From assembly GCA_964539115.1 (NCBI GenBank), contig CAZIHY010000044.1, forward strand, positions 1 to 17,784: a stretch of DNA of 17,784 bases. Direction: 5' to 3'. Of the stretch, positions 7,431 through 14,350 are shown piece by piece (position 1 is the first letter of the stretch; the number at the start of each line of letters is the position of its first letter). The translations under genes and the position numbers were made by a program. Origin of the DNA: CAKSXP01 sp964539115. GTDB lineage: Bacteria; Bacillota; Clostridia; Oscillospirales; Oscillospiraceae. Under the pieces are notes generated by a model, which saw only the letters and a list, made by a program, of their open reading frames with translations, was not told the origin of the DNA and did no database searches.

Positions 7431-9236
7431 TCAGCCCACGGTAAGGATTATCTTTCCGGTATGGATGCCGGCGGTTATCTCGGTTTTGACTCCGTCCACG
7501 GTCATCCTGACCTTTTTGCCCTTCGGAGCCTTTACGACTGCTCCGCGCGCGAGCTGAAGCTTAGTCAGATAGCACTTTCCGGTGACGGTCCACTCGCTGT
7601 CGCGGTCGAGCGATACGATCATGCCGTTGTTGACGGGGGCCGCGGGAGTGCAGGTGATCTCGCCCAGTTCCTCACAGTTGGACTTGTCGATGCGGGTCAG
7701 GCCCTCTTTGTATGCCGCGGTGGCGGAGCTGATGACGCCCTCTATCTTGGCATTTTTGAAGGAAACGTCGACGTTCTTCGCGCCCTGGAGGTCGGTGCCC
7801 ATACCGCGGACCTGTCCGAAGTCCATCGGCGGAGGGCCGTCTCCCGTCGCATCCGGGTCGGAGCGGCAGTTGGTCAGCAAATTGGTCGTGGAGTTATACA
7901 GGTTGCCCTTGACGGTCATGTTCGAGAAGCTGGCGAACACGTCCTCGGTCGGGTTCGCGACAGTAAGGTCGCGTCCGCGGATCTTCTTGTCCTTTTCGCC
8001 GATGGGAACGATGAAAGCGCCGCCGCCCATGCCGGTCTCGTCGCTGTCCATGACCTGGAGGATGACTCCGTTAGCGGGGTTGAGAACAGCGTCGTCGCAC
8101 TCTATGTAGGCGTTTGCGCCCTTGACAAGGAAGGTGGCCCTTCCGGTGTTCATAGTGGTCTTGCTCTTGACCTCCAGCTTGCCGCCGCTGTTGCGGAAGA
8201 TAATGCAGCCGAAGCGCTTTGAGTTGATGACGGAGCCGTTTTTGAAGGCGCCGCCGGCTTTGCCGAGAGACATGATTATCGGATAGGTCGGCACGTTCAC
8301 AATGCAGTGGTCGAGCACGTCGTAAGCGCCGTAATCTCCGAATTTGGCATAGTCAAAGGCGACGTCGTCGGCGATGGAGAAAACGCCGTAGCCGCTCTTG
8401 CCGCGAAGCTCGATGAGGCAGTCCTTGGCGTTCATGCGGGTGACGCAGCCGCCGTCGATAGACAGAACGCCCCAGGAGTTGGAGACGAAGTGGCAGCGGT
8501 TGTAGTTAACGGTCGCCATGCCCGCGACATTGGTGGTGCGTCCGTAGCCGCGGATGCCCATCTGCCAGGGCGGCTCGAGCATGCGGTCATCTCCCTTGGC
8601 CGCAAGCTCCTCCTCGGTCGGGTGGCCCGTGTCGAGGGTGAAGAAGCAGTCGTTGAAGGTGACCTCGCTGTCGCTGCCGACAAACGCGGTGCCGCGTCCG
8701 ACGCCGGTGGAGTGTATCTCCGCGTTGTTGACGGTGACCCGGGCGCTGCCGGAGACGGCGATGCCCGCGCCGAGGCCGACAAAGTCGTCCGTACCGTCGC
8801 CGGAGAGGTTTATCTTAACGTCGCTGATGGTATATTCGCTGTCACCAGTGACGAAGAATCCGTTAAAGTCCCACTGGTTGGAGGTGATCTCCATGCCCTG
8901 CGCGGACTTTTCGTCGAAGCTTCCGCCGCGGATGATCGACGGGACCGAGGATTCCTCCACGAACTTTCCGTCGTTGATGATGATGCCGGCCTGATAGTCG
9001 GTGTTGCTGTAACGTCCGAAGCGATAGGTCTCCTTGGTGAAGATCTTTGCAACGGTAAGGACGATGTCGCCCTTATACTCGCCGGGAGCGATCGTCTCGC
9101 CGATGCCGTCAACGGTCATGGCGAGGTAAAAGCCCTCGGGCGCGCGGAGCTCTGCCCCGGTCTCTATTGTCAGCTCGGAAAGGTTTGTGGTCTTTTCAAC
9201 GACCCAAACGTCGCCTGCTGAGATTTTCTTTGTCAT
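7431..9236 (-). CDS. Right-handed beta-helix protein with duplicated terminal domains
   Basis: A 601-residue protein rich in Gly, Asn, Asp, Val and Ser. Its short repeating strands (for example ARVTVNNAEIHSTG, SEVTFNDCFF, ATVNYNRCHFVSN) are typical of a pectin-lyase-like parallel beta-helix, roughly residues 90-520. Residues 9-63 and 547-601 align without gaps with 21 of 55 identical positions, including a shared MTVDG and a closing LTV, so the ends are two copies of one small domain. There is no signal peptide, membrane segment or anchor motif, and no catalytic residues are recognised. AGGAGGT precedes the ATG. A 5' leader hairpin (9254-9276) and a promoter lie upstream, divergent from a PucR-type regulator. 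It could be a structural or binding protein, or a surface protein exported by an unusual route. Function is unknown. Confidence 0.85.
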   Translation of the reverse strand: MTKKISAGDVWVVEKTTNLSELTIETGAELRAPEGFYLAMTVDGIGETIAPGEYKGDIVLTVAKIFTKETYRFGRYSNTDYQAGIIINDGKFVEESSVPSIIRGGSFDEKSAQGMEITSNQWDFNGFFVTGDSEYTISDVKINLSGDGTDDFVGLGAGIAVSGSARVTVNNAEIHSTGVGRGTAFVGSDSEVTFNDCFFTLDTGHPTEEELAAKGDDRMLEPPWQMGIRGYGRTTNVAGMATVNYNRCHFVSNSWGVLSIDGGCVTRMNAKDCLIELRGKSGYGVFSIADDVAFDYAKFGDYGAYDVLDHCIVNVPTYPIIMSLGKAGGAFKNGSVINSKRFGCIIFRNSGGKLEVKSKTTMNTGRATFLVKGANAYIECDDAVLNPANGVILQVMDSDETGMGGGAFIVPIGEKDKKIRGRDLTVANPTEDVFASFSNMTVKGNLYNSTTNLLTNCRSDPDATGDGPPPMDFGQVRGMGTDLQGAKNVDVSFKNAKIEGVISSATAAYKEGLTRIDKSNCEELGEITCTPAAPVNNGMIVSLDRDSEWTVTGKCYLTKLQLARGAVVKAPKGKKVRMTVDGVKTEITAGIHTGKIILTVG

Positions 9237-9253
9237 GCGCGACCTCCTAATTT

Positions 9254-9276
9254 GCGCGGGCGCAATTGGCCTGCGC
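9254..9276 (-). promoter_or_regulatory. 5' leader hairpin of the beta-helix gene
   Basis: GCGCGGGC (9254-9261) and GCCTGCGC (9269-9276) pair with one mismatch around a seven-base loop, extended by AAA/TTT. The hairpin lies in the transcribed leader, just upstream of the AGGAGGT ribosome binding site. It may stabilise the message or shape access to the site; its role is inferred only. Confidence 0.45.
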
Positions 9277-9290
9277 GAAAGTTCAACTTT

Positions 9291-9319
9291 ATTCTATCAG
9301 TGAATAAAAACGATGTCAT
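9291..9319 (-). promoter_or_regulatory. Promoter of the beta-helix gene
   Basis: On the minus strand ATGACA (9314-9319) is separated by 17 bases from TAGAAT (9291-9296). Transcription would start near 9285, about 49 bases before the ATG. Two inverted repeats lie directly upstream. Confidence 0.6.
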
Positions 9320-9324
9320 TATTC

Positions 9325-9366
9325 AAAACACAAAGATTCATATGTGTTTTTGTGCATATGCACAAA
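9325..9366. promoter_or_regulatory. Overlapping inverted repeats, candidate regulator binding sites
   Basis: AAAACACA (9325-9332) and TGTGTTTT (9343-9350) form one inverted repeat with a 10-base gap. It overlaps by two bases a perfect 18-bp palindrome, TTTGTGCATATGCACAAA (9349-9366). The palindrome is centred about 72 bases upstream of the likely beta-helix start site, a usual position for an activator. It is 28 bases from the -35 box of the opposite promoter. The adjacent PucR-type gene makes its product the first candidate to bind here. Confidence 0.55.
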
Positions 9367-9393
9367 TTTACCGCGACAATTAACAATAAATAC

Positions 9394-9422
9394 TTTACTC
9401 TTTAGTTGAACCGGAATATTAT
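9394..9422 (+). promoter_or_regulatory. Promoter of the PucR-type regulator gene
   Basis: TTTACT (9394-9399) and TATTAT (9417-9422) are 17 bases apart. Transcription would start near 9429, giving a leader of about 180 bases before the ATG at 9609, unusually long for this window. Confidence 0.55.
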
Positions 9423-9428
9423 AGAATT

Positions 9429-9608
9429 AAATGTAATTGTGAAAATGAGGAAATGGGGATCTTTGCCCCGCCGGCTCGTGAGGGAGCCTGCTTTGTCAGG
9501 GTTTTGAACGGGCACAGACAGCGCGGCCTTGCGCGTACGGGCCTTTAACAGAGGCGGCAGCACGGCTTAAAGGTCAGAACAAACGAAAAACCAAGGAGGG
9601 ACCCCGCG
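9429..9608 (+). other. Long structured 5' leader of the regulator gene, with a possible 20-codon leader ORF
   Basis: The leader contains three small hairpins: GGGG/CCCC (9455-9469), GGCTC/GAGCC (9473-9488) and a GGCCTTT/AAAGGTC pairing later. An ATG at 9445 opens a 20-codon frame that ends in TGA at 9507, without a clear ribosome binding site. I recognise no known riboswitch class. The region ends in AAGGAGGG (9593-9600), the ribosome binding site of the regulator. Confidence 0.3.
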
Positions 9609-11213
9609 ATGAGCATAAAAATCAGCGAGCTTCTCGTAGAACTGAGCGATTACCGGCTCCGGCAGGTGTCCGGCTCCGGTACGGCGGAAATAACCTGTCC
9701 CGGAAGCCTGCCCGCGCATAGGTGGGAACCGGAGGCGCTGTATATCCTGCCCGAAGGCGAGCCGCTTCCGGATATGCCGGCGGGCGGTTCCTCCTGCCTT
9801 ATCGTCATGGGTGAGCGGGTCCTCCCGCCGGGATTCACAGAGGGAGGCCTTAATATCCTCGTCTGTCCGGATCCGGAGTCGGAGCCCGGCGTCCGCGCGC
9901 GGCTAAGCGGGATGTTTGCCGACGAGCTTGCCGTGGCGGGTGCGGCCTCCAGCATTTTTGAGGCGCTTCTGCACAAGCGAAAGCCGCAGGCGGTGCTCGA
10001 TGCGGCGAACCGGTTCCTTGATATGCCGATGGTCATTGCGGATTACACCAATACCATCATTGCCCATACCTGCCCGCCGGAGCTTTACGGAGGACCGGAT
10101 TGGGATTCCTATATCGCGCACGGGGTGATACCTGAATTTATGGGCGATAACTACAGCCAGATCCTCAGGAACCTGTGCGAGACGCCTGCGGGGCCGCTCC
10201 GCCTGACGCAGAACGCGTCGAACGGCGGATATAACCTGATCGGCGAGATGCTCTTCGAAGGCGAGCGCATAGGCAGGTTTGCAATGGGGCTGCCCCGGGG
10301 AGTACCGACCAGGCGCGAGACCCGCATCCTCGCCGTCATGGTCGAGGTCCTGACGACGCTTATCGGAAGCAATCCTCAGGCCGGATTCGTCCGCGGCGAT
10401 ATAATGGAGACCTTTTTGACTATGCTGATAGAGGGGGGCTCCGCCGCGGAGGACTTTTTCATCAGCCAGGGCGCGGAGCTGCAATATCCGCACGAGGGTT
10501 TTTTCCGCGTCATGATAATGGATATCGACGCGCACAGACCTTTCCGCCAGTCGATCCGCAGCATCATAAGCTATCTGGAGATGATCTGCCCCAGCTCGAT
10601 CTCGACCATATACGGCAAAACGCTCGTCATGCTGACAAACTATCAGACAAAGCGCACCTTTGATGTGCGAAGCGAGCAGGAGCTTAACAATTTCATAAGA
10701 GAATACCGCATATACTGCGGCTCGAGCCGCACGTTTTCGGATATGAAGGATTTTTCCCGTGCATATTCGGAGGCGCTTGCCGCGCTGGATATCAGCCGCT
10801 ATTTCAGCCGGCCGACGCCGGAGGGAATGATGTTTAAGCTGGCGGAATATGACGAGTGCGAGAGCATGATAGACGCCAACGCCCTCTACCAGGCCGGTGA
10901 GGATCTGCGCCGCCGCTGCCATCCGTATGTTCTGCGCCTTCTGGAATACGACGAGGAGTACGGTTCGGCTTACTTCGAGACGCTGAAAACATATCTGAAA
11001 AATGCCCAGAAAACGCAAACAACGGCAGAAGCCCTGTGCCTCCACCGCAATTCGCTGGAATACCGCCTGCGCAAGATCAAGGCCCTGACGGGCCTGAACT
11101 GGGACGACGGCGACCTTATGATGCGCCTGATGCGCTCTTTCGTTTTTCTTGAGTTCCTGGAACTGGCGGAGGGCCGCGCGCATTTCCGGCGCGACATTGC
11201 CCCCCTGGACTGA
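9609..11213 (+). CDS. PucR-type helix-turn-helix transcriptional regulator
   Basis: A 534-residue cytoplasmic regulator. The last 80 residues carry the PucR C-terminal helix-turn-helix: YFETLKTYLKNAQKTQTTAE (455-474) followed by the recognition part LHRNSLEYRLRKI (about 478-490) and TGLNWDD. Residues 1-110 and 110-400 form an N-terminal and a central region; MPMVIADYTNTIIAH resembles the start of a ligand-sensing domain of the GAF/PAS type. Family members control purine, amino-acid and related catabolic genes in response to a metabolite. AAGGAGGG lies nine bases before the ATG. It diverges from the beta-helix gene across a region with palindromes, and may also serve the transporter and amidohydrolase genes nearby. 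Family assignment is strong; the ligand and targets are inferred. Confidence 0.9.
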   Translation: MSIKISELLVELSDYRLRQVSGSGTAEITCPGSLPAHRWEPEALYILPEGEPLPDMPAGGSSCLIVMGERVLPPGFTEGGLNILVCPDPESEPGVRARLSGMFADELAVAGAASSIFEALLHKRKPQAVLDAANRFLDMPMVIADYTNTIIAHTCPPELYGGPDWDSYIAHGVIPEFMGDNYSQILRNLCETPAGPLRLTQNASNGGYNLIGEMLFEGERIGRFAMGLPRGVPTRRETRILAVMVEVLTTLIGSNPQAGFVRGDIMETFLTMLIEGGSAAEDFFISQGAELQYPHEGFFRVMIMDIDAHRPFRQSIRSIISYLEMICPSSISTIYGKTLVMLTNYQTKRTFDVRSEQELNNFIREYRIYCGSSRTFSDMKDFSRAYSEALAALDISRYFSRPTPEGMMFKLAEYDECESMIDANALYQAGEDLRRRCHPYVLRLLEYDEEYGSAYFETLKTYLKNAQKTQTTAEALCLHRNSLEYRLRKIKALTGLNWDDGDLMMRLMRSFVFLEFLELAEGRAHFRRDIAPLD

Positions 11214-11243
11214 AAAGCGGGTATACCGCGCTCCGCGGGCTTT
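11214..11243. terminator. Weak hairpin between convergent genes
   Basis: AAAGC (11214-11218) pairs with GCTTT (11239-11243) and CCGCG (11226-11230) pairs with CGCGG (11234-11238), leaving a one-sided internal loop. It fills the gap between the convergent regulator and the 106-residue gene. There is no T-run beyond three bases, so termination is only possible, not shown. Confidence 0.3.
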
Positions 11244-11245
11244 AG

Positions 11246-11566
11246 TCAGCCTCTTTCAGGCAGCGCAGAAGCCACCGCTTCGAGCCATGAACGGAGCTTT
11301 TCCTCATCCTTTCCGGATATGCCGCGCGTATCGTAGACGAAAGAGAAGTTGTCGGTTATCCCCTCGCTGCTCATGCGGACCGTGATTCCGTCCTTGCGGA
11401 AGGAGCCGCCGATGCAGAGGCTGTCGATCGTGGTCCTCTGTGTGTCGGGGCGGACGAGCTTTTCGACCAGCTCATACACCGTGTAAAAATCTGTGTCCCC
11501 GCCGTAGCCTTCAATCTCCGTCATAGTCTGGCCGTTCGGCAGGATGTGGTCTGTGAGCTTTGCCAT
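11246..11566 (-). CDS. Small protein of unknown function at the end of the two-component/ABC operon
   Basis: A 106-residue protein that I do not recognise. It begins MAKLTDHILPNGQTMTEIEG, has a helical middle (FYTVYELVEKLVRP), then likely beta strands (DSLCIGGSFRKDGITVRMSS, DNFSFVYDTRG) and an acidic helical end (DEEKLRSWLEAVASALPERG). This suggests a small soluble alpha/beta fold with no signal peptide or membrane segment. I chose the ATG at 11564-11566 because AGGAGG lies seven to twelve bases upstream; the frame stays open to an ATG at 11629 without such a site. It follows the histidine kinase by 78 bases on the same strand and may be co-transcribed. A role in the sensing or resistance module is only suggested by position. 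Confidence 0.75.
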   Translation of the reverse strand: MAKLTDHILPNGQTMTEIEGYGGDTDFYTVYELVEKLVRPDTQRTTIDSLCIGGSFRKDGITVRMSSEGITDNFSFVYDTRGISGKDEEKLRSWLEAVASALPERG

Positions 11567-11644
11567 GGTGAATTCCTCCTGTCGTTTTCTCTTTGTAAAC
11601 TGTTTTATATTTTTCATTTGCTTTACCAAGCGTGGTTATCCTTC

Positions 11645-12520
11645 TCAGAATTTCAGTTCAATAGTAAGCACTCCGCCGTTCACCGCCGCGGAGATCTCTC
11701 CTCCCATGCGCGAGGTCAGAAGCTTTGCTATCGACAGTCCCAGACCCGTCCCGTTTCGCCCTGTTTCGACGGTATAGAACCGGTCGAACATGCGCGCGAC
11801 GGCGACGGGCGTTAAATTAGGCGCGGAGTTGGAAAAGCTTATGACACCGTCCGCGGAAAGCGATACGCGAAGGTCGCCGCCGCTGTATTTGACGGCGTTT
11901 TGCAGGATATTCCCAAAAACGCGGCCAAGCGCCGCGGGATCCAGCTCACGAACGACGTCCTCCTCCGGCATGCTTATCTCCGGAAGGATGTCCTTTTCCG
12001 AGAGCGCCGCGTAATATGACAGCAGGCTTTCCTCCAGCGCGCGGTTCAGACAGACGGGCTCCGCCTTTACCTCCTGAACGGACGTCAGGACGGAATAGCG
12101 GAAAAGCTCCTCCGTCAGACAGCACAGGGCGTCGGCCCTGTTTCGAATGAAGCTCAGATAGCGTGTTACGTCCTCGCTCTTTTCCTCCCGCTCGAGCAGG
12201 TCCAGATAGCCGCAGATCGCCGTCAGCGGCGTGCGCAGATCATGGGATATGTTGGTCACGGCCTCGTGCAGCTCGCGGTCCCCGTTCTCGTATTGCCGCC
12301 GCTGCCTCTGCAGCAGACGGAGCTGTACGTTTATCTCGCCGGCCAGCCTTCGGGCGTGCCGGTCACGGGAGGGCAGATAGATGAGGTTGTTCGTGTCCTG
12401 CTCCAGCCGCTCCCCGAACTGGCGGCATATCTCATCCAGGCTCCTTTGCAGGAGTCTGACTTTGACAATAAGCGCGAGACATGTCGCCGCCAGAACGGCG
12501 CAAAGCAGCCATGAAAGCAT
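11645..12520 (-). CDS. Sensor histidine kinase, minimal sensor type
   Basis: A 291-residue membrane histidine kinase. A single hydrophobic helix spans residues about 2-20, with no extracellular domain. A charged linker, the phosphoacceptor H-box NISHDLRTP (H93), the N-box NILQNAVKYS (204-213, N208), and the ATP-lid G-box GRNGTGLGLSIAK (254-266) follow. The stretch where most kinases have DxGxG reads FSNSAPNL here. The ATG at 12518-12520 has AAGGTGA nearby and starts nine bases after the permease stop. Kinases with little or no external sensor placed beside ABC transporters usually detect envelope stress through the transporter; that is inference here. Its partner should be the response regulator at the head of the same operon. 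Confidence 0.93.
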   Translation of the reverse strand: MLSWLLCAVLAATCLALIVKVRLLQRSLDEICRQFGERLEQDTNNLIYLPSRDRHARRLAGEINVQLRLLQRQRRQYENGDRELHEAVTNISHDLRTPLTAICGYLDLLEREEKSEDVTRYLSFIRNRADALCCLTEELFRYSVLTSVQEVKAEPVCLNRALEESLLSYYAALSEKDILPEISMPEEDVVRELDPAALGRVFGNILQNAVKYSGGDLRVSLSADGVISFSNSAPNLTPVAVARMFDRFYTVETGRNGTGLGLSIAKLLTSRMGGEISAAVNGGVLTIELKF

Positions 12521-12529
12521 GTTTTCACC

Positions 12530-13354
12530 TTACCTCAAATCCTTTTTTCTGAACAGCGCGAGCCCGCCGAGATTTAGGACGACGGTGAGCGCCGCGGAGC
12601 ATATCCCCGCGCGCAGCGGGGCCGTAAGATCCATATTGGCCATGAGTATGGCATACCCCTGCGGCAGAAGGTCCAGCAGGAATTCATAGACCGTGCGCAG
12701 CACGCCGCCCACATAGGCGGGATTCGGCTCCGGCTCCATCGTCTCGATGCCGTTTGTCGTTATCATCATGCCGCTGTAGGTCTCCGGTTCGCACAGCGCG
12801 TTGTACATAAAGCTTGCAAACATCAGGAGCGCCAGCATGACGAGTATGGAGATGACCGCCGTGGCCGCCTTGCCGTGCGACAAAAGCGCAATGAACGCCG
12901 CGATGGCTGCGATCGACGCCGCCATCAGCGCGGAAAGCAGAAAATAGACGGCGAGCAGGCCCGCGCCCAGGCGCCAGACGCCGAGATCCGGTATGCCGCA
13001 TAGCCCGCCGATAAACAGCAGAGCCGTCATTATGAGCGTCGCGGTAAAACAGAGGACATAGCTTGAGAGATAGACGTCCCGCCGTGTGTGACCGACGATG
13101 AGCTTGTTGCGCAGCGTGCCGTCGGAATACTCTGTTCCGAAAAACAGGCTCGAGAACACCGCGCAGACGATGCCGACAAACGGCAGGGTGTTGAAATAAT
13201 AATCCTCCAGCGCTCTGTCCATGTCAAAAGCCCTTACCGTGCGGCAGTTGCAGAGCATCGAAACGACGGATATTGCAAGTATCGCTATGCAGCAGAGCCA
13301 AAATATTTTGCTGCGCCACAGGCGGGAGAAGCCCGCAGAGAGCAGGTTACGCAT
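12530..13354 (-). CDS. ABC-2 type permease subunit
   Basis: A 274-residue integral membrane protein with about six transmembrane helices. The first follows MRNLLSAGFSRLWRSK, an external loop rich in polar residues lies at about 175-210, and the tail is LFRKKDLR. It is the membrane half of an ABC exporter similar in size and order to bacitracin/lantibiotic self-protection permeases. I chose the ATG at 13352-13354: it has GGAGG upstream and overlaps the end of the ATPase gene by eight bases, so the two are translationally coupled. A start at 13375 would extend the overlap without its own ribosome binding site. It should dimerise and pair with the ATPase to move or displace a peptide or lipid-bound drug. 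Confidence 0.9.
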   Translation of the reverse strand: MRNLLSAGFSRLWRSKIFWLCCIAILAISVVSMLCNCRTVRAFDMDRALEDYYFNTLPFVGIVCAVFSSLFFGTEYSDGTLRNKLIVGHTRRDVYLSSYVLCFTATLIMTALLFIGGLCGIPDLGVWRLGAGLLAVYFLLSALMAASIAAIAAFIALLSHGKAATAVISILVMLALLMFASFMYNALCEPETYSGMMITTNGIETMEPEPNPAYVGGVLRTVYEFLLDLLPQGYAILMANMDLTAPLRAGICSAALTVVLNLGGLALFRKKDLR

Positions 13355-14264
13355 TTTCTCCGCCTCCTCCCACAAGGTTCATGTAAAAGGTCTCGAGGTT
13401 CTCTTCCCGCTCGTGCAGGCTCTTTACCTCGCAGTTTTCCTCCGCCAGCGCCAGAGTGAGCGCGGTCACGCCGATCTCGCCGAAAATATCGGCCTCGCTG
13501 TCGGAGACAACGCTGTATTCAAGACCCATCCCATCCAGCACACGGCACAGCGCGCCGAGGTCGGAGACCTGCGCCCGGACGCATTTGCGCCCCGCTTTTT
13601 CCAGCTCTCCGGCGCTTATCTCGCGTATCATAACGCCGCCGCCGATGAAGCCGTAGTGCGTGGCAAGGCGTGCCAGCTCGTCGAGGATGTGGCTGGATAT
13701 GAGGAAGGTTATGCCGTTTTCGCGGTTGAGGCGCAGTATGAGCTCGCGCATTTCGACGATGCCCTCCGGGTCGAGACCGTTTATCGGTTCGTCCAGGACG
13801 AGGAAGTCCGGACTTCCGCACAGCGCTGTCGCGATGCCGAGGCGCTGCTTCATGCCGAGAGAAAAGTTTCTCGCCTTTTTGCTGCCGGCGGTTTCAAGGC
13901 CCACCAGAGCGAGAAGCTCGCTTATGCCTTCGAAATTCGGCATGCCGAGCACGAGATACTGCTGCTTGAGATTCTGTTCCGCCGTCATGTCCAGGTAGAT
14001 GGACGGCGTTTCAACGACCGCGCCCATACGCCTGCGCGCGCGGACGATGCCCCTGTCTGTGCAGGGCGTGCCGTAAAGGCTGTAACTTCCGCCGGTCGGG
14101 TCCTGCAGGCCGCAGATGATGCGGATAAGAGTCGTTTTTCCCGCGCCGTTTTTTCCGACAAGGCCGTAGATAGCGCCGGCAGGAACGTGCATCGTCAGCC
14201 CGCCGAGCGCCTTGAAGTGCCCGTACTGCTTTTGAAGCGCGGCGGTTTCAAGACAATAGTCCAT
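13347..14264 (-). CDS. ABC transporter ATP-binding subunit (bacitracin/lantibiotic type)
   Basis: A 305-residue ATPase. Walker A is GLVGKNGAGKTTLI, the signature motif is NFSLGMKQRLGIA, Walker B is FLVLDEPINGLDPEG, and the switch histidine lies in ISSHIL. About 90 residues follow the core, as in drug-exporting ATPases of the BcrA group. AAGGAGG lies six to twelve bases before the ATG. Upstream, the 82-base gap to the response regulator contains repeated TTWACC sites, so this gene probably heads a unit controlled by that regulator. The stop codon TAA overlaps the start of the permease. The assignment to peptide or antibiotic export is from family and operon order; the actual substrate is unknown. 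Confidence 0.94.
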   Translation of the reverse strand: MDYCLETAALQKQYGHFKALGGLTMHVPAGAIYGLVGKNGAGKTTLIRIICGLQDPTGGSYSLYGTPCTDRGIVRARRRMGAVVETPSIYLDMTAEQNLKQQYLVLGMPNFEGISELLALVGLETAGSKKARNFSLGMKQRLGIATALCGSPDFLVLDEPINGLDPEGIVEMRELILRLNRENGITFLISSHILDELARLATHYGFIGGGVMIREISAGELEKAGRKCVRAQVSDLGALCRVLDGMGLEYSVVSDSEADIFGEIGVTALTLALAEENCEVKSLHEREENLETFYMNLVGGGGENA

Positions 14265-14288
14265 AGCTGTTTCCTCCTTGCTGTTGAT

Positions 14289-14350
14289 GGTTAAACGATA
14301 CAGCAGGATGGTTAAGAAAGCGGTAAAGCAAAAGGTAAAGATTTCGTTAA
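14289..14350 (-). promoter_or_regulatory. Phased TTWACS direct repeats, likely response-regulator binding sites
   Basis: On the minus strand five copies of TTWAC(C/G) start at 14350, 14339, 14327, 14315 and 14294, spaced 11, 12, 12 and 21 bases, close to one or two helical turns. The first overlaps the stop codon of the response-regulator gene. OmpR-family regulators bind direct repeats of this sort. A weak -10, TATCGT, lies between the last two copies, so the repeats could replace a missing -35 box and activate transcription of the ABC genes. Confidence 0.6.

Noticed and set aside
8307..9221. Plus-strand open frame of 304 codons opposite the beta-helix gene
   Set aside because: Shadow frame; the minus strand has the ribosome binding site, promoter and internal domain duplication.
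9903..11183. Long minus-strand open frame of 426 codons opposite the regulator gene
   Set aside because: Shadow caused by GC-rich codon use; the plus frame has an ideal ribosome binding site and a clear helix-turn-helix domain, while this frame has no recognisable family.
11564..11582. AGGAGGAATTCACCATGG resembles an expression-vector start region
   Set aside because: It is a normal ribosome binding site with a chance EcoRI-like site; the surrounding sequence is continuous with the operon and no vector sequence is seen.
13221..14294. Plus-strand open frame of 357 codons across the ABC genes
   Set aside because: It spans two overlapping minus-strand genes with complete Walker motifs and membrane helices, so it is a shadow.
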